DNA from: Chlorokybus atmophyticus
Lineage: Eukaryota; Streptophyta; Chlorokybophyceae; Chlorokybales; Chlorokybaceae
Length of the DNA: 64,000 nucleotides
Assembly (NCBI GenBank): GCA_009103225.1
Contig: RHPI01000026.1
Coordinates: 549,780 to 613,779, forward strand
Direction: 5' to 3'
The position numbers were made by a program, and so were the translations under genes. The notes under the pieces are model-generated. The model saw only the letters and a list, made by a program, of their open reading frames with translations, was not told the origin of the DNA and searched no databases. Within the stretch, counting starts at the first letter, position 1. Each line of letters opens with the position of its first letter. Below, one piece after another: positions 10,931 through 23,339 of the stretch.

Positions 10931-13900
10931 ATGGTTGCGCTAAAGCTTCTGCTGCAGCTGGTCGCCATGGTGCTGCTGGCGGGCATGGCGGGAGCGCAGA
11001 CAAGCGCACTGGAGAGTGCTCTGGACGTCCATGAGAACGTGCTATTGGCGCTCCGCAATGCTACCCTTGAAGCTTACCGTAACCGGCAAGGTATGGACGT
11101 CACTTCATCAGGCTGTTTGGTTTCTGCTCTGCCATGCTTGGTCAAGCAAGTGCAATGCGTAGATTGCAATGTGGGGCTTCTGTTTTATATGCTCGTGCCA
11201 ACGCCACTGCCGTTGGTCTACTGTTATGCTTAACACGGTGTTGGAACGTCGCGCACGCATGACAGTCAGTGTCGCCTGCAGCCTGCAGCACTGCTTGTGT
11301 AATGCTCTCTGCTGCTGCATTGCTGTGTCCATGCTGTCTCCAGCTGCAATGTGCTAGGGCTTAGCCTTGCACTTCTGGTGATATCAGAGTCAGAGAAGCA
11401 TTCTCTGACCAAGTGCGCATGATGCTTGCTTTATGCTGGAAGCTCAACATTCACTTGATCAAGCTGAGTGAAAGTTAATGCCACTGCGCCTAAAATTTTT
11501 TGTAACCAGTGTATAAGCTGGAGCAAGCAAAGAGTGCACATCCAGCATCTGTTTGCATACATGCAACTCATTACCTTCAGCTGGCAGCTACCACCAGAGA
11601 AACGTGGATACTTATGTTATTCTTGGTTGGCAGCTTCGACAGCAAGCTGCCAGGCCAATTCCCCCTTAGCATTCTCCTCAAACTCTTCCTTCTTCTTGCC
11701 GCTGGCATGCGACGTTGCGAACATCAACAGCAACTCCGTGGTCTGCACCGACGTCTCCGGCAGCTCATGCACCAGCACAAGTAACCCCCAGTGCAGCACT
11801 AAAGAAATGGTCAACACGCAAAGATCCTATGCCAGGTTCGATGTGACAATGACACCGTCGTAACCACCGTTGTTTGTAAGTTTTTTCTGTCCCTAACCGA
11901 TGCTGTTGTTGTCATCATCACATAGGATTCCGGCAGGCCAGTTGCAGGATCAGACGAGCGCAGTTCAGGTGTTGTGCATGAGATTTTTTGCAACATAGCA
12001 AGCACGTGTTCCTTGCCAACAGCACAAGTTCACAACGATCCGTATGTTTAAATGTAAGCTTAAGTTCAATATATCAGGGGGCGCTGTGCTGGTTGGGTGC
12101 GGGCTTGGACAGCGCACTTAGGAGCGAGTTCAATAATGGCAACATCGCCTTTTTGCTGTACTTTGGATCCGCCACGGGCGCTTTTATCTCCTTCCCGGGA
12201 CGGGTATGGACCTCCCCATACCTGACTTACCTTGAGCTTGATTGATGACGGTTGTAACGGTGTTGGTCATGCTTGTTGCAGCAAAACAACTTGTGTGCTT
12301 GCGGGACGACGGATCCAGCATGTCTCAACTACGACCCCCGCCAGCGCTATTGGTATGCTCAGTCATAATAACGAGTGTTATGATCCACTGCTGCTTGCAG
12401 CAACCATGCATCAACCCCTCAATCATGCACCACACATACAGGTATCCTGGCGCGAGCTCCATTGCAAAGGACCTGGTGGTTGTCCTGGACATGGACGGGC
12501 AGATGGGCAGCGACTTCAGCCAAACCTTGCGCAATGTCACAAAACTTGATGTACGTACTGATCATTGATGGTGACGGCAAGCACAACATGGTCACGTCAT
12601 GAACGCTTGTTCATCACCCACTCATCACCAGGTGGCCAAAAGCGTCATAGAGAACCTGCTCCCGACGCTCTATCAAGGGCGAGATCGGATGGCAGTGGTG
12701 ATATCCACGGCAGATGGCGATGGGGCCCAAACACTGCCAGACAGCAACTCTGACCTGATAACGGTAAATCCATTGCAAATGACTAGATTGATTTGTATAT
12801 TCTGTTTGTCCTGTGTGACAAATCTTCAATCATGCACTCGCGCTGCAGGCCACAGATTATCCAACATCGAGCTTCGCAAGTCTGCAGCAAGCAGTGGCAA
12901 GTTTGAGTGTCACAGACCAGAAAGCAAATATAACTGCTGCCATACTTGAAGCGCTTGACATCGTCCAGAGCAGTCGGTCGGAAGCGGTCCAGAAGATTGT
13001 GCTTGTGTTGGCGGGTGCGGAGACCCAGGATGATGCGCTGGCCGCAGTGAATAGCACCTCACTCGCGTTGTCAATTCAGCAGGTATTTTTGTGTAGCAAT
13101 CGTTACAAAAAAAGCCTGCTATGGGTCCATTTTGTATATGCTGCCAGCATAAACACACAAATGAATGCACGCACATACGCACTCATGCTCGCACGCATGC
13201 CAGCGGTTGCGCACACGCGCACGAACGCAAACAAGTTCTTGCTGATGCTCAGGCTCAGAACGCGGTGAACGCAATAGGAGGAGAAGAGAGCCTTGTCACG
13301 GCTATATATGCCATAGGGTCCAGGGAGGATCCTGTCGAGAGCTTGATAAAATGTAAGATTGCCCAGTGGTTTGACTCTCAAGCGATGATTGCCCAGTGGT
13401 TTGACTCTCAAGTAATGATAGTTGTCGTGTCTAGGAACATTTGACAATGGCTGTATTCTGTTCTGCGCTGCGCAGCTGTGGCATGCAACACAGGTGGGTT
13501 TTACGGCAGCATCACCAGCAGCAACAACCCCCTTGGCGACATGCGGGTGCGTGTGCGCGTACGCATGCGCATGCATACCACATGCATGTGCTTGTGCCCT
13601 TGTACACATCGCCATACGTGACGAGCGCATCGTGTCGCACACATGCATGTGGTAAGGTTGGTTGTCCACCAGGAGTACTTCAATTACCTAGGCAATGCCA
13701 TGGCAAGCGCAACAGGGGCGCAGTGGAGCTATGGTGTAGCCTTCACGGCTGTTGGCAGCGAGGACAACGCCACCCTTGCGGCCTCCATGCCAGGTATGTT
13801 GCACTGTGTTTTGTGCCTCTCTTTGGCAAAGACGCACACTGTAACTTTTGGTTGCTGTGGTTTGCAGTGTATGATGACCAGACAGACACTCTCGTTGGCG

Positions 13901-14664
13901 TTGTGGCCCTCGACCTGCTTTTGGCAGATCTCGGCAGAGTAAGCAAGACAGTTTTTTTTTTCTTACAATTTCTTTCTTGCCTCGCCATTGAGGCCACAGT
14001 ACTTCATCTTCAGACACCTGACCGTTGAGTCATTCAGACACCAGGCGATCCTGAAGTGGATGACGCAATAAAGACCCGCAACACGGCCCGCGCCACGCAA
14101 GCGGCTGCCAACCTGGCTGCGCCCTGCTTGGGTGAGAGGGTGATGGACTTGACCGACGCATGCGCAGCCTCCCAATGCGATCCCGCATCGCGCCAGCCCA
14201 AGTCCTACCCGATCCTCACAGACGCTGCACGCGGAGCTCGGGAGCCCGCACCGCAAAATGGCCTTAGCTTTCAGGTTGGTTGCCGTGTGTTGTCTTTGAA
14301 TTGGTTTGGTATAAACAACGCAAACCAACATGTGTCTTGTATGCCAGGACCTGGTCTGCTGTCCCGAGTGTGCTGCCAAAGGCACTCAGGCAGCAGGTGA
14401 TGGAGGGTTGTCCACTGGCGCGCTGATCGGTATCATTGCTGGAGGTGCAGTCTTCTGCCTGATCCTCCTCGCTGTCATTGCTGGGCTGCTGTATCGCAGG
14501 CAAAGGTGCGTGTCCACGCATGAGTGCGCTATGAAGCACATTTGCGCGTGATATTACCTTATGCCAGCATACCAATCTCGTCCTCTCATTGCAGAGCGGT
14601 CATCAAGGCGCGCAAGCAGATCGCACCCCCCAAATTGATGGGCGAAAACATCGCTGACCTGTGA
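10931..14664 (+). CDS. VWA/Cache type I membrane protein, Ca-channel alpha2-delta-like
   Basis: Clear exons are 10931-11090 (signal peptide, VALKLLLQLVAMVLLAG), 12078-12203, 12282-12352, 12442-12550, 12632-12763, 12849-13082, 13253-13352, 13435-13493, 13673-13793, 13868-13938, 14038-14274, 14348-14505 and 14595-14664. One or two exons between 11091 and 12077 (open reading near 11580-11875) could not be joined in phase. LLYFGSATGAFISFPG is the VWA-N signature of alpha2-delta subunits. A von Willebrand A domain follows (KDLVVVLDMDGQMG to IVLVLAG), then a Cache-like region (EYFNYLGNA, VVALDLLLADLGR), a Cys-rich stem, one TM (IGIIAGGAVFCLILLAVIAG) and a basic tail. The MIDAS reads DMDGQ rather than DxSxS. 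At the 13352/13435 junction the phase fits but the split codon reads TGA. It is probably an extracellular ligand-sensing or channel-accessory protein, which is inference from domains. Confidence 0.75.
13357..13416 (+). repeat. 30-bp direct duplication in an intron
   Basis: GATTGCCCAGTGGTTTGACT plus ten more bases is repeated back to back (13357-13386 and 13387-13416), differing only near the unit end. It sits just inside the intron after 13352. The preceding exon frame stays open through both copies (a MIAQWFDSQ-type repeat) until TGA at 13442. Confidence 0.95.
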
Positions 14665-16308
14665 CACATCTGATCTGATCTCTCAGATATATATAAGCGT
14701 TCAGACGTGTACGTCGGATGGCGAAGGAAGCTGGGTCCTGGTCTCCTAAGTGTGTGCGGGACCCTCCACCTAACCAGCTGCGATGCACAGCATCACAACA
14801 AGCAGGAGGCACTGCTGCAGACTACCACCGTCAGAAGGTGTTGTCGGTATTGCTCAGTCCTGCCACTAAATAAGCGTAGAGATATTCTTAACCATAGCGG
14901 TTGTGTAGTGACACACTCTGTACATATTACCCAGTGCACGGTGAGTATGCGTGCACTGCATGGCATGTGCGCGTGCAAGTACAGGAAGCCACGGTCATGT
15001 ATCTGCATATGTGTGTGCGTGTTTTGGATGATAGCAGAGTGCGTTGCATGAGCAATAGTATGAATGTGCAGATGTGTATGTTTGGTTGGTGCGCAGGCTG
15101 CTAAGGGCGTGACACAACGCACACTCCACACAGGTAACTTCAGTAAGTGTTTGCCGGGAGTGCGGGGGGTGCTTGAAAGACGAACGAGAGGGTCAGAACT
15201 GATTGAGGTCGCGTGCTCTGGTCTCAAAGTAGTCAATACGATGCATCAATGGCAGGCAGATGATTGCCAAAAGTATCGCGCTTTGCACGCAACAAAATGA
15301 AGCATGGTCGAAGATGAACACGACAACCAACCCGCAAACAAGCAAACAACTCTGAGGTTCTGGTCTATGGTAAATGCATGCAGCGTCATACTCCTGCAGG
15401 TCATGCCAGATCTCTGCCGGCATGACCGTCACAGTTGTCAATGCAGTGCTGGTGCGCTTAGGGTGGACTAACCGTGCCCCGGGGGGGGGCGGGGGGNNNN
15501 NNNNNNNNNNNNNNNNNNNNNNNNNNNNNNNNNNNNNNNNNNNNNNNNNNNNNGAGGGGGGAGGGAGGGGGGGATATCAGCACAGCAATGCACCTGCGTT
15601 GCTCCCTTCAAGCCTCTGGACTCACTCGCTACTCCTCTACCTCTACACCTTCCACTACTACCTCTACCACCCCGTCAGTCATGCATGCCAGTCAACCAAC
15701 GCATTCATAAGCGTTACCTGTGCAACACTTGTTGCAGTCAGTAGGACGTTAATGCGCATGCAGTGGATGACATGCAGTGCGGTGCAGCGCAACCCGCTCT
15801 CTCCCTCCCTCTTCCTCAGTGCCCCTCTCTGTCTCCGCCCCTCCTCTCTCGCTCTCTCCCTCACCGCATCCACCTCCTTCCCCTCTGCCGCCACCCTTAC
15901 TGCGCAACCCTTGCTTGCAGGGCTGTGCTCATCGAGTCCGCTGCACGCACTAACAAACGGTACATACATGCACACGCCACAACAACATTAAAGTCGCCGA
16001 TACAAATGAGAGTCGTTTATTATCAAGAGGACAAGCAGCAGCAGCGCTACTAACCATAGGCTACAGCTTCATACAGCACATCAACACATAGCACCAACTA
16101 CCAAGCCCCTACTAAGGTGGCTTACCAATATCCCTTGCTACTCAGCAGTATGCAACAGTGGATGGCTGCTGTCAGCTCCCCTGTTGTCTAACGCAAGGCC
16201 ATGCACATGAGGTTCAACTAGTACCCTCTGTGCCTTTTATTGTTGGATTCCTTAATTTGGCAGCTGTACCTGCCTTCAACTCCCCTGTTGTCTAATGAAA
16301 AGGTGTAT
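14665..16308. other. Intergenic spacer with low-complexity DNA and a gap
   Basis: No gene recognised between the alpha2-delta-like gene and the convergent ARM-repeat gene. It holds 57 N at 15497-15553 flanked by G-rich tracts, and CT-rich sequence (15590-15900). A 16-bp direct repeat (CTCCCCTGTTGTCTAA) lies at about 16175 and 16279, next to the 3' end of the ARM gene. Confidence 0.6.
15497..15553. other. Assembly gap (57 N)
   Basis: N run bounded by poly-G (15480-15496) and GAGGGGGGAGGGAGGGGGG. Any ORF drawn across it is not real evidence. Confidence 0.99.
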
Positions 16309-19300
16309 TTACACGAGGTTTATGTACACGATTTTGGAAAATAAACATGATCGCAGAAGTGTGATGTAAGCTTGTGTCCACCCCTGGCCAACGCTTACCA
16401 AACGCGTTGCTTGTCGAAGTAATCGGAACACAAGCGGCCGCTGTTCCTGCTTAGCAACGGAGGGTGAGAATGAAAACACAAAAGAAGCAGATAGGGCACG
16501 AAGAACATCTGAGGCAATTGACCTGCTTTGCGTGCCAGATAGAGCAATCAGCTTTTGCACACAAGCCTGCATGTGGCACTCCTGCAGCTCCTTCTTGATG
16601 CTGCTCCTGGCAGCGGACTTCTGATTCTTTGGGAGGCTATCAAGCTGAACATGCACCACCTGCATGAGCAAATCCACTGCGTAACACCGGCCCCGATCAT
16701 CGCTCAAACCCATCCCGCGAGCAAGGACTTTGAATAAGAGAGGCTGTGCAAACAGCAGCAGCATTGAATTCTCATCCTTTAGCTCCTTGTGTAGAATAGC
16801 GAGCACGTACTCAGCACCAACAAGAGGATCGTTGGTAGCACGCGGCGTGTTCATGAGCAGCTGTGCAAGGCGTAGCATGACGTAGAAGTAGAGCCCCCCC
16901 ATCTCCGCCTTGTCGATTATAGCCCGGCGCATTCTTGCCAGGACGGATGGCTGGACTTTGATCAGTGAATACAGAATGCCGAGAATGCCACGCAGGAGCT
17001 GTCCACCATCAACGCTGCCGTAAACTGAGTCCACACCAAACTGTAGCACCCGCATTAGGGATTCAACGCCGCCTCCCGCAGCAATGATGCACTGGTTGCA
17101 GGTGGCCGCCTGCATTGCACAATATAGACTGAGCACCAACCTGACCATTCCCCTTGTCAGCATCAAGCAAGGACATGACCTTCTCTTCATCTCGGCAGAA
17201 ATGCAAACATGACAAGTCCACTGCTTGGACATCGTGCGGCATGTCAAGCAGTGGACAGATTGCATACATGTCCATACCCTTTGTGCATAGTTGGCTTGTT
17301 GATCTGCCCCATGGTCTTGGTTCTGTATCGCTGTCATGACGTACAACACATGAACGGCTAGCCCCACTTGTTCAGGGATTGCTGATGTTCCTTGGCTGAG
17401 GCTGCTGCTCGAGAAAGCGCTGATCTTGTCCAACAAACGTGGCCCGCCCTCTCGTGCGTTGAACATGCTCCTTAGGAAAACCATGCCCTGTGCATCGCTC
17501 TCACACGCCAGTTTTAGGAAAACCCTCATGGCCAGACAAGCAGTCACGTCCTCCGCCCTGAAAGCATCCACAAACAATCCTAGCACACCTGCATACAAAA
17601 ACCATTTGACGATGAATTCGTCTGGCTGCCAACGGGCGTGATGACGTTCAGCCACCAGGAAAGTACACTGAACTGACCTGAGTCTTGGCGCATGCAATCT
17701 GGTATGTAGTTGTTTGCAAAAGGCATGCTCAAGCCTTGGTGATGGACAAGGGTTAAAAGCATGGAGAGCACCATTCTCCGAGTCTCAACACTTATAGCAG
17801 CATGGTAAGCTCTGGCACACGCTTGCAAGATGTTACTGCTGCTCGCGACGAGAGCAACAGCTTCGCTCCGCTGGTCCATGCAACTATGCAGACAGTACAC
17901 GGCATCACTGGTCGTGCCAACATCAACCGCACTGCAGAGCACGTTGATGAAGGCTGACACGGCAACTTCAGGATGCACCGCAAAGACTTTTAGCGCAGAG
18001 TTGTTTGCAAGCAACGCCCGAAGAGCGGCACAGGCCAGTGCAGCGTGAACAGAGTTTAGAGCTTGGAGCAGGAGTAGTTCATCCGACAGCTGGACTGGAA
18101 CAGCAAAGCTCGGAATCCGTGAAAGATTGCAGGCTGACTCCAATAGCATGGCTGAGGTGTCCTCATTGCCGGCGAGCTCCATGTCGAATACAAGCATCCG
18201 CAGTGCGTTGATGGTAGCATGGTCGCAGCTCTCCAGTCCCAGAGCAGCATCTGGGCTGCGAGTCAATAGGCAGAGCGATTGGGTCACCTCGCATGGATAC
18301 GCGCGACAGACTGCCCAAGCCAGTTGCAGCACAATGCGCAAGTGCTGCGTGACAAGCACTCGGCAAAGGCTGTTGTGTGCCGACAACGCTTTCAGCAACT
18401 GCACGGCTGCAAACTTGGCCTTGCTGTCTGCATCAGCTGCTGCGGCCTGCAGATCATGGCCAGCCATTATATATTAGGTGTAGAATCGCGGCACTGGATG
18501 TTTAACTAAACAACACAGGCATTGAGCAGGTACCTGGGTGAAGAGGCCAACAATGGGTCTAAAATCCAGGTATGCCTCATCCACAAAGTCCAGACGAGCA
18601 ACGAGCTGCAGGACAACGCTACGGTCCATGTCTCTGTCAGATGGGTGCAGCGAAGCCAGCAGGTTGAAAACGGCCTCTGCTTGCAGGTGACGTCCGATGC
18701 CAGCTGCTTGCGGATCCTCGCCAATTGCCACAAGCACAGCCGCCGTAGCCATCCTCTCATCAATGTGGCGGTTGCTGTTGAGCAGTCCAATAAGCACTTG
18801 CAGAGACTCTCCTTCCAGAAGAAAACTCCTGTCGTGTAAACATGAAGAGGGGCTCTTCGCCAGTTGTACGATTGACTTCAGGGCATCAACTGCGTGTGCA
18901 CCACCGGTATGAGCACAACTCAGCAGCAGAGGAAGTCCCGAGAAGCACGGCACGCCAGATATGCCCGTCATTGGACCTCTGCACGCATTGCACGGTGCAA
19001 GGTGCAGCAACCCTCGCAGCAGCCATATCTGACTGTCAATGCAGCACAGAGACCAGTGCGCTGTTATGGTGTCAATTGCGCCAAGGATGCACAGCTCTTG
19101 GCGTGTTGCATCACTACACCGCTCCACAATCTTGGCAAACAACTGCACTGCATCTTGGGCATCCATGACAATCAAACGCAGCAAAGGTCTCCTGTTCTGC
19201 AAGCCCTCGACAGCACGGAGCACTGCATCTGCATCTGCTTCAAAAAGCAGGCACAGGGCGCTGCACAGAGCTTGCTGAACAGCATCAGCTTGGCTGGCTG

Positions 19301-22149
19301 CTGTGCTTCCGCATAGAAGCTGCACGAGCAGAGCAGCAGCACTTTGAACATCAGAGCGGTCGCAACCTGATTTTCTCAACTCCTGGCTTAATGTCCTTAT
19401 CGCTGACGTGCGTGCATCCACCTTTCCAAGGTGCGTCAGCTGCATCAAAGCCCGTATGTAGCCATCTCCGGAGCCTCCGCATTCTGCAAGCACAAAAATA
19501 GTTAAGTCCCGCGCTTTTCAGCAAACTCCGGGCGAATCAGCAAACTCATCAGCTTGCTTAGCAAAGCGCACGTATGTGCGTGCATGGGTACACCAAGCAG
19601 AGAAGCGCAGCGAAAGCTAGGGATACTGCAATGTTTGTCATCATGTTGGATGCAAAGTGATTACCTCCAGGTGGAAAAGCAAGGGCTGTGAGCGCGTTCT
19701 TGGCTGCCTGGGTCTCTTCAGCAGTTGCAGTGGAGACACAAAGGCGCATGCAGCTCTCAATAAGGCTTGACTTTTCTAGAAGCATGCTTCTTATGTCGTT
19801 GAAGCGGCACATCTGAAAGAGCACTCCGGCAGCCGCAATCCGTATGCGGGAATTGCGGCCGGTTTCAACTGCTGACAGAAGTGCTGAAAGCTTCTGCCAG
19901 TAATGCGACGAAGCCTGTGCGTACAAGCGGGGTTGTCAAGATGACACGTAGTAAACGGCTGGTAATATTCTGATGGCTTACGCAAAGTTTGCCTTGAGAG
20001 TTACCTCTTCCAGAAACATTGTTTTTGCGTCCTCTGGAAGATGCTCAGAAAGAATAGCAAACAAGCTGGCACAGCTCTCAACAAAGTCTCCAAAGCAGTC
20101 GATGGATTGGTTTGGCAGTTGCTTCCAAATCATGGTAACAGCCTTTCTGTTCTGCTCAGAACTAGCAATACTCTCGAGTATCACCGTGTTGCCGCTCTGC
20201 ACACTCATGCTCACGAGATTGAGGAGCTTGTTGACGCCACGACGCCGTCTAGCGTCACATCTGGAAGCGACATTTGCGATAGCATGACTGAACTCAACCA
20301 AAATGTCCGACGAGGGAGGTCCGCTGAGATTGCTGTCTTGCGATGTGCTACTAAGCGCCGGAGATGGAGGCGGTATCGCAGCCATGGAGATGTCGCCGCT
20401 GTAGCTTCGTATGCTCAATGGTGACAAGGGCGGCATCATCATTGGCTCTGTGCCTGTTAACACATTCGCTTGTTCTTGTGCTGGAACGGAGCTCACATCT
20501 TCAGCATCCGACTGACCCTTGTCACTGACAGGTAACTGTAACACCTGTGGAACAGGCTTTGAAACAATGACATTCGTACTACAAAGCCATAACAATTTTA
20601 TATTTGCGCGACAGATGCACACGTGGACTGTGTGCTAATGATATCTCAAGACTGTATGTGCTGTATGTGTACCTCAATGCTGTCGCTTTCAAAGGACCGA
20701 AATGTGGGCGGTGTCAACTCATACTGCAAAGGTTGCTGACTTGCGTCCACTTTGGCATGCAGTTGTTGCAGTTGCTGCGTCACCATCAGCAGCATCTCTT
20801 CAACGTGCTGCATGCGGGCATCAGAAGCAGGCTGTTGGCTTTGCTGTGTGGACTGTGCTAGGACACCCGACAGCGACCGGTCAATCTGGCTGAGAGACCT
20901 CTCAAGCCTGTGGATGTGCCTTGCGTGCATCTGCTGACACACAGATTGACCTGCTTAGCATCGTAAGCGGGCACGCTTAGCATGCAGGCCTCAGGTCAGT
21001 ATGGCATTACAATCAGAGTGACATATCCTGTGACCGGACAAGCCAATCCAATGTCACATTGTGTTTAAGTACTGAAACCAAGCAAAGGCTTGCACAGCCA
21101 TAGGTGCATGCAAGGGTGCTGTTGGCAGATTGAGAAAGTTGTTAAGCTTCAGGCCAACGAGTTAATCATGCCGTGAACAAGAAAAGCCCATAGATCACCT
21201 GCATATGCGCAAGGGACAGGCTTGCCAGGCAGCTGGTGATTTCACTCTCAATTGACTGCAAGGCAACCAGGGAGGCCATTCCGTTTTCAAGGGACGTGCA
21301 GCAGTTGTGCAACACGCCCTGCAGCTCATTCAGAGTCGGCTGCACACTTATGTCCACTGGCTTTGGAAACCCTTCCATGGTGCTGCGCAACAGCTCCACC
21401 TGCACGACGGGAATCATTATGCATGATTAACACTGCCCCAACACGCAGGCCTAAGCTAGCCTGTGCAACACAACCGCACAACAAGCTCAGCTTTACTGAT
21501 GGCAACGTGCAATATGTCAAGGCCTAACATTTACAGCACCGCATTGTACAGCTACGCACTTCAACGGCAACGCAAAGTGACACATGCAGCTAACATGCTT
21601 AGAAACAAGCGGGTAAGCTCAAGCATGCAGTGGTTTGCACAAGACAGCTGTTGCCAGCGGCGAACACTGTGTTTGCAATATCTGTCTGGCACAGTATCTC
21701 ATTGCAGGCGCTGAGAGCTGTTGCTGGAGAGCTCGCAATTGCATGTGTGGTCAGCTGTTTGGCACACCGTACCATGCCGCTTCGCCAGGCTTAGAGAGCC
21801 CAAACCCTGCCGCTGGCCCTTTTGAGCAAAGTAAAAATGACTAAAATGGCTGCATTCGTAGCTAGTAAACCACGTGCCTCAACACTCATGAGCACCTCTG
21901 TTAGTGCCTGCTTTTAATCAGAAGGGCGCTCAGTGGGTGCCCTTGCCTTGGGCACTAGCATGATTAAGCATGGGTGCAACCGTCCTACATGGGTCCACGC
22001 AACGAATGAATGGAGCCTACCTGCGTGGCAATCCTGTCGCACATGTACTTGTGCTGCTTGTTCTCACGCAGCATGCCCGCCAATGCCTTGCAAGCGCCAA
22101 CGACCAGAAGAACAATCTCTGCAGTGGCAACCACAGTGCCGACCGCCAT
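16309..22149 (-). CDS. Large ARM-repeat protein with N-terminal helical bundle
   Basis: Nine exons on the minus strand (22149-22021, 21399-21199, 20933-20673, 20544-20005, 19914-19665, 19483-18534, 18446-17678, 17588-17278, 17109-16309) join in phase to 1403 residues. The start ATG at 22149 has AAG upstream and GCG after it. Residues 1 to about 200 are helical with a LRENKQHKYMCDRIATQ segment, like the N-terminal HeLo/MCAfunc-type bundle of plant MCA, MLKL-like and ARO proteins. A Gln-rich coiled segment (20673-20933), a Pro/Ser-rich linker (PPLSPLSIRSYSGD) and then about 1000 residues of leucine/alanine-rich helical repeats, consistent with ARM/HEAT solenoids (for example AAGVLFQMCRFNDIRSMLL), follow. 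Such proteins are scaffolds at membranes or for signalling; no enzymatic motif is visible. The exact identity is not recognised, and the domain naming is by pattern only. Confidence 0.78.
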
Positions 22150-23339
22150 CTTGCTTCCTTCTACCCCGCAGCCACCCAGAAGTCAACCCTCTACACCAGT
22201 GTCTACACTAGCTCGACCAAGCTTCAGCTTAGCTGCCCACAGCAGACAGCCAGCAGTGCCAGTCAGCTGCTAAGCGCTCCCTCAGCCAAGTGTGCTGCTT
22301 TCCTAGCCATGGAGGACGTATGCCCAGACATCAAGGACACCGTCGTCATGCCGCGCGCCCCTGTCATCGTCCACCATCGCCGCCGCCGCTAGCTCATGCG
22401 CTGGAGAACCAACTTGCTGAGCAATGCACTGGACCTGCACCGACCGCCGACAGGTGCTGTTGTCGATGGATGACTCACAGGCGTCAGAGTTGGAATATGC
22501 CACAACACGTGGCCAAAGACATGTCCCCCCGTCCTTGGCCTTTCTCGGCAACGCTGCTGTGGGAGTTGTGCAGCATTTCCCATATCCTGGCGTGCGCTGG
22601 TTTGGTAGATCAGCGGGTTTCATTAGATTGAACGCAGGGGGTTCCAATTGTGGCGAAACCCTCAAGTTGAGAAGTTGAGGGCCTCCCCTCACAGCTGTGT
22701 TTCCGCTAGCGCAAGGTCAGATTTTGGTAACAATGAAACCTTGAGAACGTGCATTTTTACATAGGGTATAGCTTTACAAACATATGCTGCTTATTTCCGT
22801 TGTTGCGTGTGTTACTTGCATATTTTGCTTATTGTAGATAAGGTAAGAGCTTCAAACTCTTCCACCGTCAATGAAGCATAAAGCCATTCAACAGCTACCT
22901 GATATTAATAAGCATGACAAAAGTAAGCTGTGGTGAAGCGTGCATGTAAGCCTATTCTTGAATAAGGTTGCAAGTCCGCACTTCATATGTTTGCACCTTT
23001 CACAAATTGGTCTACTCAGTACTACTGATAATTGTCCGCGCGTCGCGCAAGCACCAACATTCTGGCGCGTTCGCAAATGCACACAACATGCATTGATCCC
23101 GTGAGAGTTGACTCAGAGAACCTGTGTGCGAGTATGGCAAGCAATCGCACCAGCAAAGGCGTCAATCAGCCAGGGGCCAAGGCAAAGCTCATGGCAACTT
23201 GTGCTAGACTCTAAAACACCGATCCTAAGGTGAACACGCATCAAGCGCACCGCAATTGTAAAAAAGCGAAGATCCATGCAACACCGCAACCATGTAGAGC
23301 AATACAAGCCAGTCTGAACTGGTGCATAACGTGGCGGCA
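22150..23339. other. Spacer: ARM gene promoter side and GRC3 3' side
   Basis: Both neighbours are on the minus strand. The first about 500 bases (GC-rich, CGCCGCCGC near 22380) are probably the 5' UTR and promoter of the ARM-repeat gene. The rest is AT-richer sequence after the GRC3 stop. ORFs seen here on both strands have no recognisable content. Confidence 0.5.

Noticed and set aside
13103-13669. 188-codon minus-strand ORF with many His/Ala
   Set aside because: It overlaps two supported exons of the alpha2-delta-like gene and is built from CATGCA-type repeats.
15374-15991. 205-codon plus-strand ORF
   Set aside because: It runs across 57 N and CT-rich repeats, so the frame is meaningless.
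17063-17275. 70-codon minus-strand frame (DEEKVMSLLDADKGN) inside the ARM gene
   Set aside because: It falls in the 17110-17277 intron. Splicing AGG|GTATGG to GCAG|GCGGCC keeps phase, whereas using this frame would need a 31-base intron.
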